Origin: Sorangium cellulosum | GTDB taxonomy: Bacteria; Myxococcota_A; Polyangia; Polyangiales; Polyangiaceae | Assembly: GCA_020720045.1 (NCBI GenBank) | Contig: DYPH01000065.1 | Span: forward strand, 1-34,135 | Reading direction: 5' to 3' | DNA length: 34,135 nt | Shown: piece by piece, positions 24,992-32,030 of the stretch | Layout: each line of letters opens with the position of its first letter | How positions within the stretch are numbered: position 1 is the stretch's first letter | Made by a program: the position numbers and the translations under genes | Notes under the pieces: model-generated | What the model saw: only the letters and a program-made list of their open reading frames with translations | Databases searched by the model: none | Told to the model about the DNA's origin: nothing

Positions 24992-25426
24992 GTGGGGATG
25001 GGCGGCGGCGGCGGTGGGCGAGGTCGAGGCAAGCGCCGCCTCGGCGGAATGGTCGAGATCAATGTCACGCCGCTCATCGACGTGATGCTGGTTCTGCTCG
25101 TGATCTTTATGGTGACCGCGCCGATGCTTCAAACCGGCGTTCACGTCGATCTGCCTAAGGTCAAAAGTGCGCCGATGCCGGCCGAAGATGACAAGCTTCT
25201 CGTCATCGTGACGAAGGACTCTCACGTCTATCTCGGAAAAGACGACATCACCAACGACGTGGAAGCCAAGCTCCGGAGCAACGCACGCCTCGGTGACGAC
25301 AAGGAATTGATGGTGCAGGCCGACGAGGGAGTGCCCTACGGCGTCGTCCTTCGCGTGATGGCTGCCGCACGCGCCGCCGGCGTCGAAAAGCTTGGAATGG
25401 TTACCGATCCGCTCGTCGTCAAATGA
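24992..25426 (+). CDS. tolR: TolR/ExbD-family protein
   Basis: The 144-residue product begins at GTG 24992, which lies eight bases after GGGGGA and one base after the tolQ stop; ATG 24998 is the alternative. The short Gly/Arg-rich N-terminus is cytoplasmic. The single membrane helix carries the conserved proton-carrying Asp30 in INVTPLIDVMLVLLVIF. The periplasmic domain (about 50-144) has the ExbD/TolR pattern, with PYGVVLRVMAAARAAGVEKLGMVT at its end. It overlaps the next gene by ATGA. Confidence 0.92.
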   Translation: MGMGGGGGGRGRGKRRLGGMVEINVTPLIDVMLVLLVIFMVTAPMLQTGVHVDLPKVKSAPMPAEDDKLLVIVTKDSHVYLGKDDITNDVEAKLRSNARLGDDKELMVQADEGVPYGVVLRVMAAARAAGVEKLGMVTDPLVVK

Positions 25427-26280
25427 ATCGCCCCGCCGAAGCGACGCTTTGGGAACGAGTTCGCATCCGTCCGCGTTTTGAACGGGACGAAGTGGTTCTC
25501 GGCATCGTCGCGGCGATTGCACTCCACGGAATTTTTGCCGCTCTACTGATTGTAAAAGTGAAGGATCCTGCGCCAATTCTCGAAGAAACGGTTGTTACAA
25601 AGCCGGTCATCGGGGCGACCATGATGAAGCTCGGGAAGCCAATCGATCCCAAAAAATTGCCCGATCGCCTTATTCCGCAAGCGCGTACGGCGCCGCAAAA
25701 TCGGGCGACGGCCTCGCGGGATTCCGCAACAGAGTCGGCCAACACCGACCCGAACGCGAATGCGAATCGACGGGATGCGGGGGCGCCGGTGCCGAACGCG
25801 AAGGACGATGACCTCCTGAATCTCGCCGCGAAGAGCGATCCATTCGCCGAGAAGACCCTGGCTCGCCCGGAGGTGGGCGACCCCTCGGGGACCGACCCTT
25901 CCCAGGTGCAAGCGGGGGACGTTTACGCCGCGAAACTTGGGCAATTCTTTCGCGATCATTGGCAAATTCCGACGGTCATCACGGAAGCGCAGGCCTCGCG
26001 ACTTTGCGTTTCCTATGCGGTCGACGTGGCCTCTTCGATGCAAATTACACACGTTGGCCTCGGATCGCTGACCGACGACCCGGCGGCGACTGGTCGGATC
26101 TCGAAATCGTCCGGAAATGCGCTTTTCGATGAGTCGGCGCGTACCATGCTCGAAAAACTTCTTACCGACCGGACGCGGCTGCCAGACCCGCCGCCGGAGG
26201 TCGCCCCGCTTTACCGGGGCCGTCGGGTCGTTCTCGTCCTGTCTGGCGACCTTCATGGAGATGCTTCCCGATGCCGATGA
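25423..26280 (+). CDS. TolA/TonB-like energy-transducing protein
   Basis: The 285-residue product has a basic cytoplasmic N-terminus, one membrane helix (about 24-46) and an Asn/Asp/Ala-rich extended linker (about 75-165). The C-terminal domain (about 165-280) resembles TolA/TonB C-terminal folds (DVYAAKLGQFFRDHWQIPTV, SKSSGNALFDESARTMLEKL, LPDPPPEVAP). The position between tolR and tolB makes it the TolA equivalent, bridging the inner-membrane motor to TolB and Pal. It lacks the long Lys/Ala helical domain of enterobacterial TolA. It overlaps tolR by ATGA and tolB by 10 bases. Confidence 0.8.
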   Translation: MNRPAEATLWERVRIRPRFERDEVVLGIVAAIALHGIFAALLIVKVKDPAPILEETVVTKPVIGATMMKLGKPIDPKKLPDRLIPQARTAPQNRATASRDSATESANTDPNANANRRDAGAPVPNAKDDDLLNLAAKSDPFAEKTLARPEVGDPSGTDPSQVQAGDVYAAKLGQFFRDHWQIPTVITEAQASRLCVSYAVDVASSMQITHVGLGSLTDDPAATGRISKSSGNALFDESARTMLEKLLTDRTRLPDPPPEVAPLYRGRRVVLVLSGDLHGDASRCR

Positions 26281-27575
26281 CCGCGAATAAGCTGGCAAAT
26301 TCCCTCCTGCTACCCCTCGCGCTGGGCCTGTTTGTCGCCCCTGCGTACGCAGAAACGCCCGCCGACGCTCCGCTCCCGACTCGGACCGACACTGCCGCGG
26401 CGACACCGACGACGATCTACGTTTCAGGGGGCACGCGCTCGCTCTTGAAGATCGCCGTCCCGAAGCCGATCGGCGACGACGCTGGCGCCTCTACGGTCGC
26501 GACGACGGCGAAGCGTGATTTTGACCTCTCAAGTCTGTTTCAAGTCCTTGATGATCAGAGCTTTGTGGCCAACCGGGAAAAGGAGGGAATCGGCATCGAT
26601 CCCGCATCTTGGAAGAGCGTTGGCGCCGAAGGGGTCGTGAAGGGGGACGTCTCGGTACGCGGCAATCAAACGCACGTTGAACTCAGACTGTACGTCGTTG
26701 CGCGTGGCTCGACGGAGGTCCTCAAACGTGAGTATGACGTTCCTGCGTCTGGAGTTCGTACGGCGACGCACCAATTTGCAAACGACGTTGTGAAGTATTT
26801 TACCGGCGCCTCGGGCAGCTTTGGTACGCGTCTGGTTTACAGCGCGACGACGGCAAAGGGGCAAAAGGGGGTCTTTTCCGTCGAAAGTGACGGGCAAGGC
26901 ATTTCCAAGCTTCCAAGCGCAACGAGCGTAGCCGTGGCCCCCGCCGTCGGTCCTGGCGGATCGGTGTACTATGCAGGAGGGCTTCCCGACGGTTCTTGGT
27001 CGCTGTTTCGCGCCGGGACTCCCCAGCCGGTTGTCGCCGGGAAGGGGCTCGTTTTTGGCGTCGCTTTCGGCAAAGGGAAGATGGCCGTCGTCCTCTCGGG
27101 CAACGCCCAGAGCGACATTTGGGTCGGCGCCCCCGACGGCACCGGTCTCACGAAAAGTACCTCGGGCGGCCTGAATACCCATCCCGCGCTGTCGAGCGGC
27201 GGTCAGCTCGCCTACGTGTCGAATCAGGGCGGAAACCCGCAAATTTACGTCGATGGAAAGCGCGTATCTTTCAAGGGTTCCTACAATATGGCGCCGGTGT
27301 GGTGCAACGACCCCGAAGGGACGAAGATCCTCTTTATGGGGCGTGACGGCTCGTCCTGGGACATTTTTTCTATCCGCCCTGATGGCTCCGACATGAAGCG
27401 TCTGACGCAGGGGCAGGGGTCGAACACCTACCCGGCTTGTTCGCCGGACGGGCGGACCGTCGCATTCTTCTCGACGAGGGAAGGGGGCGGATTGTTTACC
27501 GCCAATACACGCGGTGAAAATCAGAAGAAAATTGCCGCTGTGACCGGAGAGAGTCTACGCTGGGACGGCAACTGA
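26271..27575 (+). CDS. tolB: Tol-Pal system beta-propeller protein TolB
   Basis: TolB is the periplasmic Tol component that binds Pal. The 434-residue product has a cleavable signal peptide (hydrophobic about 9-26, cleavage after AYA). Its N-terminal domain (about 45-190) is TolB_N-like (IYVSGGTRSLLKIAVPKP, DLSSLFQVLDDQSF, YVVARGSTEVLKREYDV). A beta-propeller follows with repeats such as LNTHPALSSGGQLAYVSNQ, APVWCNDPEGTKILFMGRDG, DIFSIRPDGSDMKRLTQG and YPACSPDGRTVAFFSTREGG. It starts inside the end of the preceding gene (ATG 26271 or 26277) and is followed by a hairpin terminator. No pal gene is seen in the window. Confidence 0.93.
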   Translation: MPMTANKLANSLLLPLALGLFVAPAYAETPADAPLPTRTDTAAATPTTIYVSGGTRSLLKIAVPKPIGDDAGASTVATTAKRDFDLSSLFQVLDDQSFVANREKEGIGIDPASWKSVGAEGVVKGDVSVRGNQTHVELRLYVVARGSTEVLKREYDVPASGVRTATHQFANDVVKYFTGASGSFGTRLVYSATTAKGQKGVFSVESDGQGISKLPSATSVAVAPAVGPGGSVYYAGGLPDGSWSLFRAGTPQPVVAGKGLVFGVAFGKGKMAVVLSGNAQSDIWVGAPDGTGLTKSTSGGLNTHPALSSGGQLAYVSNQGGNPQIYVDGKRVSFKGSYNMAPVWCNDPEGTKILFMGRDGSSWDIFSIRPDGSDMKRLTQGQGSNTYPACSPDGRTVAFFSTREGGGLFTANTRGENQKKIAAVTGESLRWDGN

Positions 27576-27587
27576 GCGACGAACGAG

Positions 27588-27639
27588 CGCCAAGAAAACG
27601 CCGACAATCTCTCCGGAGATGTCGGCGTTTCTCTTGGCG
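27588..27639 (+). terminator. long hairpin between convergent tolB and esterase genes
   Basis: The arm 27588-27606 pairs with 27620-27639 over 19 bp with a single bulged C. The loop region contains a further palindrome (TCTCCGGAGA). It begins 13 bases after the tolB stop and ends 7 bases before the stop of the convergent lipoprotein gene. T-rich bases flank the stem on both strands, so it may terminate both. Confidence 0.8.
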
Positions 27640-27645
27640 AGACGG

Positions 27646-28566
27646 CTACTCGCCCAGGTATGCAGAGAACACTTCCTTCGAGCGGCCGTGGGCGTCAAAG
27701 GCGCAATGCGTCGCCCCCGGAATGATCTTCTCGTCCGTTGGAAAGCCCAGACCGCCGAGGTAACCGGCCGTTGCGTGGGCTGCATCTTTGAGGAAATCCT
27801 GGTCGCCGTAGGTGAACCAAAACTTGGTCTCGCCGCGACTGCGGGCATCTTTCGGATCCCAAGAATAGGCGCTCGCCGGCGGGACTTCACCACCACAATT
27901 CATCGCATAGGCGCCGGGGTAAGTCTTTCCGAACCGCGGAAAGAAAAGCTTCGAGAGGAAGATCGAGCCGCCGGAAGAACCGTAATAGAAGGTGGGGCCG
28001 TCGGCGATGTCGTAGCCGCTACGCAGCGCCTTGAGAACGGCCTCAAATGCCGTGGCATTTGCACCGGTATCCGGTTCCTCGATGGCGCTTGCGCAGTCGT
28101 GGGCAGCCGTTTGCCACCAGGCGCAACCGTTCGGCGCCAGAACGGCGAGGACGCGGGCCTGATGGGCGTCGGCCCACGGGAGGAGCGCCTTCATTGCGCC
28201 GTCGCTTGTGTAGGCGCGTGCTCCATCGCCGTGGACATAAATGACGAGCCGCGACGGGCCCGTTGCCGCCGGCGCCGCGTTTGCGAACCGGAACTCCACG
28301 CCTGCAACGGTCGCCTTGCAATAGTTCCGGCCGCCCCCGAGGTCGCCGGTCGATGTGCAGGTGAGCCCCCCGCTCCCCTTCGAACTCCCATAGACAACGG
28401 GAGGAACGGGCGCATCCGAAGCGGCATCTCCGACCGCAGCGTCGTCGATCCCGATGCCACCGTCGGGCGATTGAGGCATCGACGCATCGACGACTGTTGC
28501 GGCGGGGGCCCCCTCCGAACACGCGGCTGCAATGAGGGCGACGAGGGGAAGTAGGCGGCGGAACAT
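27646..28566 (-). CDS. lipoprotein alpha/beta-hydrolase (putative esterase)
   Basis: The 306-residue product has a lipobox ending at Cys16 (LIAAAC), an Asp/Ala-rich linker and an alpha/beta-hydrolase domain from about 75. Visible motifs are the oxyanion segment YVHGDG (about 110-115), the nucleophile elbow YYGSSGGS with Ser198, a likely acid in YGDQDFL (Asp255 or Asp257) and His287 in GATHCAFD. The pattern is like PHB-depolymerase/feruloyl-esterase type lipases of the LpqC kind. Paired Cys residues suggest disulfides. It would act at the cell surface or in the periplasm; the substrate is unknown. Confidence 0.8.
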   Translation of the reverse strand: MFRRLLPLVALIAAACSEGAPAATVVDASMPQSPDGGIGIDDAAVGDAASDAPVPPVVYGSSKGSGGLTCTSTGDLGGGRNYCKATVAGVEFRFANAAPAATGPSRLVIYVHGDGARAYTSDGAMKALLPWADAHQARVLAVLAPNGCAWWQTAAHDCASAIEEPDTGANATAFEAVLKALRSGYDIADGPTFYYGSSGGSIFLSKLFFPRFGKTYPGAYAMNCGGEVPPASAYSWDPKDARSRGETKFWFTYGDQDFLKDAAHATAGYLGGLGFPTDEKIIPGATHCAFDAHGRSKEVFSAYLGE

Positions 28567-28641
28567 TGTCGGCCGTCTAACTACACATTCCCACGCAGTT
28601 CCAGGAATTTGGAGGGGACTCGGTGCCAGCGAACCGCGACC

Positions 28642-28965
28642 TCACTTCTTCGTGATCTTCTCGAGGCGAAGCGTGCCGTCGTCATCGACAAACGCGAAAT
28701 CAACGACGTCTCCCGCCGCGATACCCTGCACTTGCGCTGCGTCTTTGGCGACGAATCCCATCGTCATCGCCTTCATGTAGCCGGGAATTTCTTCGTGGGC
28801 GATCAGCACCGTCTTGCTCGCTGCGTCGATGAGCTTCACGACGCCGTGCCCCTCGTAGCGCTTCGCGTCTTTTGCGACGGACGTCGTGCCGGCGCTGGCC
28901 CGCGAGCAGGCGGCGACCGGAAAGGCAGAGGCAAGGACGAGAGCGAAAAGAAGGCGCGTCGGCAT
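28642..28965 (-). CDS. CusF-like copper-binding lipoprotein
   Basis: The 107-residue product has an AGGAGGT ribosome binding site four bases before its ATG and a lipobox ending at Cys20 (PVAAC). The mature domain has the CusF/copper-binding pattern GVVKLID-x-VLIAHEEIPGYMKAMTMGF, with candidate metal ligands His57, Met64, Met67 and Met69. It then ends in an OB-fold-like GDVVDFAFVDDDGTLRLEKI. CusF-type proteins bind Cu(I) or Ag(I) in the periplasm. The Trp that caps the site in E. coli CusF is not seen. It lies 75 bases upstream of the esterase gene on the same strand; no efflux pump genes accompany it. Confidence 0.85.
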   Translation of the reverse strand: MPTRLLFALVLASAFPVAACSRASAGTTSVAKDAKRYEGHGVVKLIDAASKTVLIAHEEIPGYMKAMTMGFVAKDAAQVQGIAAGDVVDFAFVDDDGTLRLEKITKK

Positions 28966-29024
28966 ACCGACCTCCTAGGCGAAGTCCCTCCAAAAAACGA
29001 GGCCGCCCGCTATGCTCCCCGCCG

Positions 29025-30068
29025 ATGACGCTTGTTCGCCCCTTCCTTCACGATCGTGTCGACATCATCGGCGATATTCATGGGGAGATTGAAGCCTTGG
29101 AGCGGCTGCTTGGCCGCCTTCACGTCGACGTCGCCCGCGGCCGTGCCGAGCGCCCGCTGATCTTCGTCGGCGACCTCGTCGATCGGGGCCCCGACAGCGT
29201 CGCCGTCGTCGAACTCATTCAGCATTTGGTGAACGAGAAGATCGCGCAAGTGGTGCTTGGCAACCACGAACACAATCTCCTTCGCGGTGAAGAGAAAGAA
29301 GGGAACGGATGGTTCGTCGACCATGCCGACGGTGCCGATTGCTTCCCCGGTCCTTCCGGGCCCCAGCTCTTTGCGAGTCGCGTCGCGACTTCGGAGGAAA
29401 AAGAGAAAATTCGAGAATTTTTGCTGTCGCTTCCGGTTGCATTGGAGAGCAACGAGCTCCGCGTCGTCCACGCCGATTGGTGCCCGGAGGACATTGAAGC
29501 TGCGCGGGAAGCGCGTGAGTATTCCGCATTTGATGTGCTTCGACGCTGCGCAGCTACCGAGTTTGACTTTCGTGGCGCACCAGACGAAGTCGCGCTTCGA
29601 AACTACGCAGTCCCGCTCCCCTACCATCATGGCCTCGCCTGCCAACACGCCGCCGACCAGAATCGCGAGCCGATTCGGGTGCTGCTTTCGGGCCGCGAAA
29701 AGCCTCTTCGAACGGCCGGCGATCGTTCGGAACTCCCAGTTCCGTTCCTCTCCGGGAAGCACCGCTTCGCGGAGCGCGCGCGCTGGTGGCAGGAAGACGA
29801 TGACGAACGCGCGGTCGTCTTCGGCCACTATTGGCGCCGCCTCGAAGGGAGAAATCGAGGCAAGATGGACGTTTTTGAAGGAATTGAGCCGCTCGCGTGG
29901 TTTGGCAAACGGCGTCAGGCATTCAGCGTCGACTATAGCGTCGGGAAGCGCTTCGAGGCGCGCGCCTACGGGCGTGATTTACGCGAAGGGGCGCTAGCGG
30001 CCCTTCGGTGGCCGGAGCGTACTCTCCTGTTTGATACTCACCATGAGCGCTTTGCGACTCGCCTATGA
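29025..30068 (+). CDS. PPP-type metallophosphoesterase
   Basis: The 347-residue product has the calcineurin-like phosphoesterase motifs GDIHGE (16-21), GDLVDRGPDS (49-58) and GNHEHN (79-84), followed by a later HAD and FGHYW as further metal or phosphate ligands. This is the layout of protein serine/threonine phosphatases and of diadenosine tetraphosphatase-like enzymes; the substrate is not clear. The ATG at 29025 lies just before the motif-bearing start LVRPFLHDRVDIIGDIHG and has no strong Shine-Dalgarno; the open frame extends back to 28872 without support. It diverges from the copper-binding lipoprotein gene and converges with the small lipoprotein ending at 30088. Confidence 0.85.
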   Translation: MTLVRPFLHDRVDIIGDIHGEIEALERLLGRLHVDVARGRAERPLIFVGDLVDRGPDSVAVVELIQHLVNEKIAQVVLGNHEHNLLRGEEKEGNGWFVDHADGADCFPGPSGPQLFASRVATSEEKEKIREFLLSLPVALESNELRVVHADWCPEDIEAAREAREYSAFDVLRRCAATEFDFRGAPDEVALRNYAVPLPYHHGLACQHAADQNREPIRVLLSGREKPLRTAGDRSELPVPFLSGKHRFAERARWWQEDDDERAVVFGHYWRRLEGRNRGKMDVFEGIEPLAWFGKRRQAFSVDYSVGKRFEARAYGRDLREGALAALRWPERTLLFDTHHERFATRL

Positions 30069-30087
30069 GTCGTTCTGGCTCCTTGTT

Positions 30088-30414
30088 TCAACGTGGCGTC
30101 GAATTCGTGTGCGTCGGCGGACTCGGCTTCGTCGGCTTCGTCGGCTTGGCGGAGGTTGGCGGCGGCGGGACCGGGACCTCCGCTGGCGACCGTGTCCGGA
30201 TGTAGTCCTCGGGGCGCGGACCTGAATTCGTTTCCAATTCCGGCGCTGCCGGTACCGGTTCGGGGGCCGATGCAGACGGCACTGCCGAGGCGGTCTGCGC
30301 GGTCTGCGCAAGTGAATTGGTATAGATCTCGGCGGGCTGCTTTGGAGCGGGGTCGCCGCCGCAGCCTGCAATTGCCAGAAATGATGCCGAGACGCTCAAT
30401 GTAAGTTTCTTCAT
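30088..30414 (-). CDS. small Pro-rich lipoprotein, paralogue 3 of local family
   Basis: ATG 30414 is eight bases after GAGGA and gives 108 residues. The signal MKKLTLSVSASFLAIAGC ends in a lipobox, and is nearly identical in pattern to those of the lipoproteins at 31325-31606 and 31663-31884. The mature chain is Pro/Ala/Thr-rich and probably extended. It carries Asn-centred motifs that recur in the family: EIYTNSLAQ, LETNSGPRPE and the C-terminal THTNSTPR. The open frame continues upstream across the ferritin-like gene, but the signal peptide and ribosome binding site fix this start. It lies 22 bases after that gene and is likely co-transcribed. Confidence 0.8.
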   Translation of the reverse strand: MKKLTLSVSASFLAIAGCGGDPAPKQPAEIYTNSLAQTAQTASAVPSASAPEPVPAAPELETNSGPRPEDYIRTRSPAEVPVPPPPTSAKPTKPTKPSPPTHTNSTPR

Positions 30415-30436
30415 AGATTCAATCCTCGAGAATCGG

Positions 30437-31315
30437 TTATTGGGGGGCGAACTGGGCGGTCGCGAGCAGCGCTTGCGTCCCGTCGAGTCCGAGTTCGTGG
30501 AGCCGCGGAAGAAGCTCGGACTCCAGCGTGGCGTAGTAGAGAAATGCGGTTTGTTCGCTCGTGAGCGTTCCGAGGTTGGGGCCCGCTGCCGCGATTTCGA
30601 TGCTCCGACCGGCAATTTCTGAAAGGGGAATTCCGTCCCCCATCGAAGCTTCAAACCCGCGAAGGTAGTTTCCAAGGCTCGCCTGGAGGCTCGGTCGGAC
30701 CGCCGGCACAGCGCGGACGAGCGCCTGCACAATCTCCCAACCAAACGTCGCGTGGAGCGGCTCGTCCTTCCGAATTTGCAGCAGAGTTTCGGTGACGATG
30801 CGGTCGGTGGAGACGACGACGAGCGCCTCATAGCTCGGCACGCTGAGCGCCTCGCCGAGGCACGAAGAGACCAGGAGCGCGTGGGCCGCCCAGACGGCGA
30901 CCTCCTCCCAAGAGTCGCCGGGCGGTCGCTTGGGCCACGGCCACGGTGGGAGTGTGTAGGTCGCATCGGCGACCGCGTCCGGGTGCAACGCGCGGGCGAG
31001 TTGGGCGCAGATTTCTGCGTGCCGCACTTCGTCGGTAATGATCCGCGCGAACACACCGTGCCAAGGTAGCGGTACAAGATGGTCGGCCAACTCAGCGGAA
31101 ATACGAGTAAATTGGGCGACGGACGCGTACTCCATCTGGCTCCTCCGGCGCCAAAGGTCGGCGGCCTGGCGGCGGAGCGTTTCTCCGTAGGCCTCCTTGT
31201 CAAACGCAGCAAAATTGGGCCACGGGTCCCGATGAATTTGGCGCGCGTGGACGGCGCTCAATGCGCGCGCACCCTCATCGCCGGCGACTAGCGGGACGAC
31301 CTCATCGAAGCGCAT
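30437..31315 (-). CDS. ferritin-like di-iron protein
   Basis: The 292-residue, mainly helical product carries a full set of candidate di-iron ligands in the four-helix ferritin-like arrangement: Glu62 (MEYASVAQF), Glu96 and His99 (TDEVRHAEIC), Glu155 (CLGEALS), and Glu185 and His188 (KDEPLHATFGWE). This is two ExxH motifs plus two single Glu, as in rubrerythrin-like and oxygenase-type di-iron proteins. The C-terminal 100 residues are helical and not assigned. It sits between two of the three paralogous lipoprotein genes, nine bases after the stop of one and 22 bases before the start of the next. An oxidase or oxygenase activity is inferred from the ligand set. No signal peptide is seen, so it should be cytoplasmic. 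Confidence 0.8.
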   Translation of the reverse strand: MRFDEVVPLVAGDEGARALSAVHARQIHRDPWPNFAAFDKEAYGETLRRQAADLWRRRSQMEYASVAQFTRISAELADHLVPLPWHGVFARIITDEVRHAEICAQLARALHPDAVADATYTLPPWPWPKRPPGDSWEEVAVWAAHALLVSSCLGEALSVPSYEALVVVSTDRIVTETLLQIRKDEPLHATFGWEIVQALVRAVPAVRPSLQASLGNYLRGFEASMGDGIPLSEIAGRSIEIAAAGPNLGTLTSEQTAFLYYATLESELLPRLHELGLDGTQALLATAQFAPQ

Positions 31316-31324
31316 GACCGGCGT

Positions 31325-31606
31325 TCAGTGGGGCTTTGAGTTGGTGTACTTCGGCGGTTTCGGCGCATCCGCCGACGGGGCGGCGCTTGGGATTTCCCGC
31401 GGACCCGGGTTCACGTGGATCGGCTCTGGTGCCGGAATTTGCTTCGGGGAGACGTCTGTGGTGGCGCTCGCGGACGGTGCCGCGACCGGTTCGGCGCTCG
31501 GGACCGGGTTCGTCGGCTGCGGTCCCGGGTTCGTATGGATCGGTTCGGCGCCGCAACCAGCGATCGCGAGGAGTGAGGCAGAAACGGTCAATGAGAGCTT
31601 CTTCAT
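31325..31606 (-). CDS. small Pro-rich lipoprotein, paralogue 2 of local family
   Basis: The 93-residue product starts MKKLSLTVSASLLAIAGC with a lipobox; AAGGA precedes the ATG by five bases. The mature chain is low-complexity Pro/Ala/Ser-rich. It contains two near copies of the family motif, EPIHTNPGPQ just after the lipidated Cys and EPIHVNPGPRE in the middle, and ends KYTNSKPH. It has no Cys besides the lipobox Cys. The stop lies nine bases before the ATG of the ferritin-like gene, so the two should be on one transcript. Confidence 0.8.
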   Translation of the reverse strand: MKKLSLTVSASLLAIAGCGAEPIHTNPGPQPTNPVPSAEPVAAPSASATTDVSPKQIPAPEPIHVNPGPREIPSAAPSADAPKPPKYTNSKPH

Positions 31607-31662
31607 GAGTTCCTTGAAAGTTGGGTTGACGGAGAAGGGGAACGTACCGAACGCGGATTGAG

Positions 31663-31884
31663 CTAGCGGGGGCTCGGATTCGCGTGAATGACAACGGGCG
31701 GCTTGGCAGGAGCTTGCACCCGACCGCCATCGGACGGTGTCGCGCTGCTTGGCGGTGCGGCGCCAGCGTCAACGGCGTCAACGGTGCCAGCGTCAACGGG
31801 GCCAGCGTTGATGGCGATCGGTTCGTGCCGGCACCCGGCGAGGGCGATCAGTGAGGCCGATACCGTCAGCGAAAACGTCTTCAT
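31663..31884 (-). CDS. small Pro-rich lipoprotein, paralogue 1 of local family
   Basis: ATG 31884, four bases after GAGGAG, gives a 73-residue protein. The signal MKTFSLTVSASLIALAGC has the same Ser-Leu-Thr-Val-Ser-Ala-Ser core as its two neighbours. The mature chain starts RHEPIAINAGP and ends VVIHANPSPR, again the Asn-Pro-x-Pro-Arg type motif at the end. A short DAG/VDA repeat lies between. It is the first gene of the lipoprotein/ferritin-like group, 74 bases downstream of the accC terminator hairpin. The longer open frame upstream runs into that terminator and is rejected. Confidence 0.75.
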   Translation of the reverse strand: MKTFSLTVSASLIALAGCRHEPIAINAGPVDAGTVDAVDAGAAPPSSATPSDGGRVQAPAKPPVVIHANPSPR

Positions 31885-31957
31885 GGGGCTCCTCGGCAAA
31901 TCGGGAGAGTGAAACGGCAGCTTGCCTGGAAGTACGCCGCTTGGGGACGAGGAATCC

Positions 31958-32004
31958 AAAAAAGCAGCGGCGCAAAGGAGGTGTCTCGCACCCTTTGCGC
32001 CGCT
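31958..32004 (-). terminator. Rho-independent terminator of accBC
   Basis: On the minus strand AGCGGCGCAAAGG (32004-31992) pairs perfectly over 13 bp with 31978-31966. The loop is 13 bases, and after GC six Ts follow (31963-31958). It begins 27 bases after the accC stop. A smaller hairpin, GGGTGC-AAGAT-GCACCC at 32009-32025, lies between the stop and the terminator. Confidence 0.92.
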
Positions 32005-32030
32005 AGATGGGTGCAAGATGCACCCGATGT

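Noticed and set aside
31885-32016. Extended N-terminus for the lipoprotein ending at 31663
   Set aside because: The extension reads through the accC terminator hairpin; the internal ATG at 31884 has a strong ribosome binding site and signal peptide.
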